Source of the DNA: Gemmatimonadales bacterium
Lineage (GTDB): Bacteria > Gemmatimonadota > Gemmatimonadetes > Gemmatimonadales > GWC2-71-9
Reading direction: 5' to 3'
DNA: 45,193 nucleotides
Assembly (NCBI GenBank): GCA_036265815.1
Contig: DATAOI010000102.1
Coordinates: forward strand, 1-45,193
The position numbers were made by a program, and so were the translations under genes. Shown here piece after piece: positions 42,552 to 45,193 of the stretch; the stretch's first letter is position 1; every line of letters starts with the position of its first letter. A model generated the notes under the pieces. The model worked only from the letters and a program-made list of their open reading frames with translations. It was not told the DNA's origin and did not search any database.

Positions 42552-44977
42552 TCGGCCCGCAGCGCGTCGATCGGGTTCACCCGGGTCGCCCGGATGGCAG
42601 GAACCAGGCACGCGATGGTGGACACCACCGCGAGGACCAGCACCGCAGCACCGAGGACCCGGGGATCGCTGGGGCTCACTCCGTAGAGGAGAGTGGTCAG
42701 CAACCGACTGAGCCCGAGGGCGCCCAGCACGCCCAGCCCCAGCCCGCTCAGCGTCATCACCAGCCCGTCGCGAAGGACCAGCGCCTGGACCGACGACGAT
42801 CGGGCACCGAGCGCCAGGCGGATCCCGAGCTCGCGGGTCCGCTGGCTCACGCCGTAGGCCATCACCCCGTACACGCCGACCGCGGCCAGAATCATCGCCA
42901 GCAGGCCGAACAGGGTGAGCAACGACATGTTGAACCGTTGTCGCGCCGTGGCGTCCTGCAGCAGCTCGCCCGCCTCCCGGAGCTGGGAGATGGGCTGGTC
43001 CGGATTCACATCACGGACGGCGGTCTTGATGGCAGGTCCCAGGGTCTCGGCCGCGACGTCGCTTCGGACCACGAAGGAGATGGGGATGGTGCTGAAAATG
43101 ATCCAGAAGTCCGGGGTCAACTGCCACACCGGAACGTAGAGCTCCGGCCCCGGGTTCGTGGTGAGCCCGTTCTGGCGCACGTCCGCGATCACACCCACGA
43201 TCTGACGCCACTCCGCCGAGTCGGGCGTGCCGAACGTGAGCCGTTGGCCGATCGGATCTTGCCCGGGGAAGAGCTTCCGGGCGAGCGCTTCGTTCACCAC
43301 GGTCACCAGGGGGGCGCCGGCCCGGTCCTCCGGCGTCAAGAGCCGTCCCCGGCGAAGGGTGACCCCGAGCGCGTTCAGGAAATTGCCCGCCACGATGCGA
43401 TAGCCCGCGTACTGCTCCCGGCCAGGAGCGGCCGCGGGCCGGCCCTCGACCGAGATGTCCCCGCTGGTAAATCCGTTGCCCAGAGGAAGGAAGAACACGG
43501 CACCGGTCTCGCGCACCCCGGGGATCGCACGCAGCCGCTCGGCGAGCCGGTCGATGTACGTCCGCTGCGCGTTCGCGTCCGCGTACTTCGCGGCCGGAAT
43601 GTTGAGTTGGAAGGTCATGGCGCCCCTCGGCTGGAAGCCAAGGACGACGTCGCCCAGCTGGCGGACGCTTACGATGAGCAGCGAGGCGCCCACCAGGAGC
43701 ACCAGCGCGAGTGAGACCTGCGCCACGACGAGTGCAGAGCGAAACCGAGTCCGGTGGCGTCCGGTGCTGGTGCCCCGGCCCTCGCCTCGGAACGACTCGG
43801 CGGGGTCCTGCTTCGACATCGACAACGCCGGAAACAGTCCGAACGCGACCCCTACGCCGAGCGACACCAGCAGGGTGAACCCGAGGACCGGCCCGTCGAT
43901 CCCGACCTCCTTGAGGCGCGGAATCCCCCGCGGCTGGAGCGCGAGCAACAGGTCGATTGCCCAGGAGGCCAGGAGTAGACCGAGGAGTCCGCCCGCGAGC
44001 GAGAGCGTCACCGCCTCGACCAGGACCTGGCGGGTGAGCCGCCAGCGGCTGGCACCGAGAGCCAGCCGGACGGCGAGCTCCCGCTGCCGAGTGCCGGCCC
44101 GCGCGAGGAACAGATTGGCCACGTTAGCGCAGGCAATGAGCAGCACCAGCGCCACCGCTCCCGTGAGCAGGAGGAGCGCCGTGCGCACGGCGCCCACCGA
44201 TGCCTCGTTCAGCGGAACGACGTGCACGCCCCGTCCGGTGTTGCTCTCCGGAAACTCCTTCTCCAGCCGACGGGCCAGCGCCGCGAGATCCTTCTGCGCC
44301 TGGGCGGGCGTCACCCCAGGCTTGAGTCGCGCCACCACATCGTACGAATGGCTGTCGCGCATGGCGGAGCGCCCCTGGCCGTAGCCCAGCGGGAGCCACA
44401 CCTGAATCGAGCCCGGGTAGGCCCTACTCGGGGGCACCACTCCGATCACGCTGTACGGTTGTCCGCTGAGCGAGATGGTCCGTCCGACGATGCCGGGGTC
44501 GGCGCCGAACCGGCTCCGCCACAGCGTCTCGTCCAGCACCACCACCGACCCCTGGCCGCGATCCTCACCAGGCGCGAATCCGCGGCCGAGGATCGGGGTC
44601 ACCCCGAGCACCTTGAAGTAGTCGGCATCGACCACCGCTCCGCTGAGCTCCTCCGGCTCTCCCGCGCCGACCAGTGCGGGATTGGTTCCCCGCCAGGCGG
44701 TGACCCCCGCGAAGGAATGGTTGCGCGACTTCCAGTCGAGGAAGTTGGGCCCGCTCACACTGCCTTCCTCGCCCTCGCCGTAGGTTTCCCGCACCACCAC
44801 CAGCTCGCCCGGATTGCGGTACGGCAGCGCCCGCAGCAGCACCGCGTCGACCACGCTGAAGATGGCGGTGTTGGCGCCGATGCCGAGGGCCAGCGTGAGG
44901 AGCGTCACCAGGGTGAATCCCGGTGCCTTGGCCAGCGAGCGCAGCGCGTAGCGCAGGTCCTGCCACAGAGTGTCCAT
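42548..44977 (-). CDS. ADOP-type MacB/FtsX permease, first complete copy
   Basis: 809 residues from ATG 44977, overlapping the upstream permease stop. It has the same two-fold plan as the following gene: N-terminal LRYALRSLAKAPGFTLVTLLTLALGIGANTAIFSVVDAVLL in outline, periplasmic MacB core, FtsX, second core, and C-terminal FtsX with RELGIRLALGARSSSVQALVL, ending in LVPAIRATRVNPIDALRAE. The shared endings (ATR(V/I)(N/D)P...LR(A/S)E) show that the tandem genes are duplicates. Confidence 0.92.
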   Translation of the reverse strand: MDTLWQDLRYALRSLAKAPGFTLVTLLTLALGIGANTAIFSVVDAVLLRALPYRNPGELVVVRETYGEGEEGSVSGPNFLDWKSRNHSFAGVTAWRGTNPALVGAGEPEELSGAVVDADYFKVLGVTPILGRGFAPGEDRGQGSVVVLDETLWRSRFGADPGIVGRTISLSGQPYSVIGVVPPSRAYPGSIQVWLPLGYGQGRSAMRDSHSYDVVARLKPGVTPAQAQKDLAALARRLEKEFPESNTGRGVHVVPLNEASVGAVRTALLLLTGAVALVLLIACANVANLFLARAGTRQRELAVRLALGASRWRLTRQVLVEAVTLSLAGGLLGLLLASWAIDLLLALQPRGIPRLKEVGIDGPVLGFTLLVSLGVGVAFGLFPALSMSKQDPAESFRGEGRGTSTGRHRTRFRSALVVAQVSLALVLLVGASLLIVSVRQLGDVVLGFQPRGAMTFQLNIPAAKYADANAQRTYIDRLAERLRAIPGVRETGAVFFLPLGNGFTSGDISVEGRPAAAPGREQYAGYRIVAGNFLNALGVTLRRGRLLTPEDRAGAPLVTVVNEALARKLFPGQDPIGQRLTFGTPDSAEWRQIVGVIADVRQNGLTTNPGPELYVPVWQLTPDFWIIFSTIPISFVVRSDVAAETLGPAIKTAVRDVNPDQPISQLREAGELLQDATARQRFNMSLLTLFGLLAMILAAVGVYGVMAYGVSQRTRELGIRLALGARSSSVQALVLRDGLVMTLSGLGLGVLGALGLSRLLTTLLYGVSPSDPRVLGAAVLVLAVVSTIACLVPAIRATRVNPIDALRAE

Positions 44978-45193
44978 CAGTCGCTCCTCAGCGTCTCAAT
45001 CGGATTGACCCGAGTGGCACGTACCGCCGGCACCAGCGAGGCGAGCACCGTCACCACGGCCAGCACCAGCGCGGTGGCGAGGAAAGTCATGGGATCGGTA
45101 GGCCGCACCTGAAAGAGCAGGGCTTCGATGAGGCGGGTCGCGACGAGCGCACCCGCGAGCCCCGCGGCGATCCCCACCGAGGCGAGCCACCCG
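44977..45193 (-). CDS. ADOP-type permease, C-terminal fragment cut by the window edge
   Basis: The last 71 residues of a third permease: GIAAGLAGALVATRLIEALLFQVRPTDP, then a hydrophobic helix, and the family ending LVPAVRATRVNPIETLRSD. It overlaps the next permease start (TGATG). The N-terminal part lies beyond 45193. Confidence 0.88.
   Translation of the reverse strand, partial: GWLASVGIAAGLAGALVATRLIEALLFQVRPTDPMTFLATALVLAVVTVLASLVPAVRATRVNPIETLRSD

Noticed and set aside
40692-42686. A 664-codon plus-strand open frame antisense to the ADOP permease
   Set aside because: It is the shadow of a real gene in G+C-rich DNA: no family similarity, repetitive His/Arg/Gln-rich sequence, and the opposite strand has complete motifs. 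The same holds for long plus-strand frames at 6236-7870, 13824-15257, 20337-21860 and 25043-26824.
1-45193. tRNA, rRNA, transposase, integrase or prophage genes
   Set aside because: No cloverleaf, rRNA-like stretch or recombinase motif was recognised in the gaps or frames. The duplicated GH63 module is not flanked by visible insertion-sequence ends.

Overview
The window is a G+C-rich bacterial chromosome segment with densely packed genes, many overlapping by ATGA, GTGA or TGATG. There is no rRNA, tRNA, CRISPR array, transposase or phage gene that I can see. The gene families point to a soil or sediment member of Gemmatimonadota, with Acidobacteriota as the main alternative: ADOP-type MacB/FtsX permeases in tandem, a sigma-54-type regulator with its histidine kinase, a Spondin_N protein, DUF4173, DUF3052, GH63-like 'glucosidases', and an HTH_34/membrane-protein/UppS cluster. 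This placement is inference from family content, not from a marker gene.

Layout. (1) 1-2180, minus strand: a truncated GH63-like glucosidase behind a small zinc-finger (zf-HC2) protein. (2) 2394-6086, plus strand: an exported four-gene operon (GlcG/HbpS-like, cupin, two SMP-30/gluconolactonase-like proteins). (3) 6281-7813, minus: a Rieske-FAD oxidoreductase. (4) 7968-9091, plus: NADPH-FMN reductase, zinc ribbon and a small exported protein, then 9169-10097: an ECF sigma factor overlapping its zf-HC2 anti-sigma factor. (5) 22504-10200, minus: a long run that begins with a second zf-HC2/GH63 module, then glycogen debranching enzyme, aquaporin, DM13 protein, Spondin_N protein, a hairpin, GMC oxidoreductase, double-VOC protein, glucose dehydrogenase-like MDR, a small unknown and a pentapeptide-repeat protein. 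(6) 22724-27715: assorted metabolic and unknown genes, including a collapsed GH97 gene. (7) 31097-27863, minus: membrane protein, HTH_34 regulator, UppS, DUF4173. (8) 45193-31196, minus: three ADOP permeases and one ABC ATPase, DUF3052, NtrC-type regulator and kinase, a CstB-like sulfur enzyme, TVP38, a MerA-like flavoprotein, a glycosyltransferase remnant, MscL and YbjQ.

The most interesting signal is regulatory. Seven promoter-position sites share GGAAC(C/T), exactly 17 bases, then RTTNNA or a close variant. They lie ahead of both zf-HC2/GH63 modules (one before each zf-HC2 gene and one before each glucosidase), the GlcG-cupin-lactonase operon, the FMN reductase operon and the DM13-Spondin pair. 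GGAAC is the classic -35 of many ECF sigma factors, and an ECF sigma/zf-HC2 anti-sigma pair sits among these genes. I infer a local ECF regulon linking glucan breakdown, exported lactonase and redox functions, with two extra zf-HC2 paralogues that might titrate the same sigma factor. Three carbohydrate-gene events (a duplicated GH63 module, a GH97 remnant and a glycosyltransferase remnant) show that the sugar gene set here is being remodelled.
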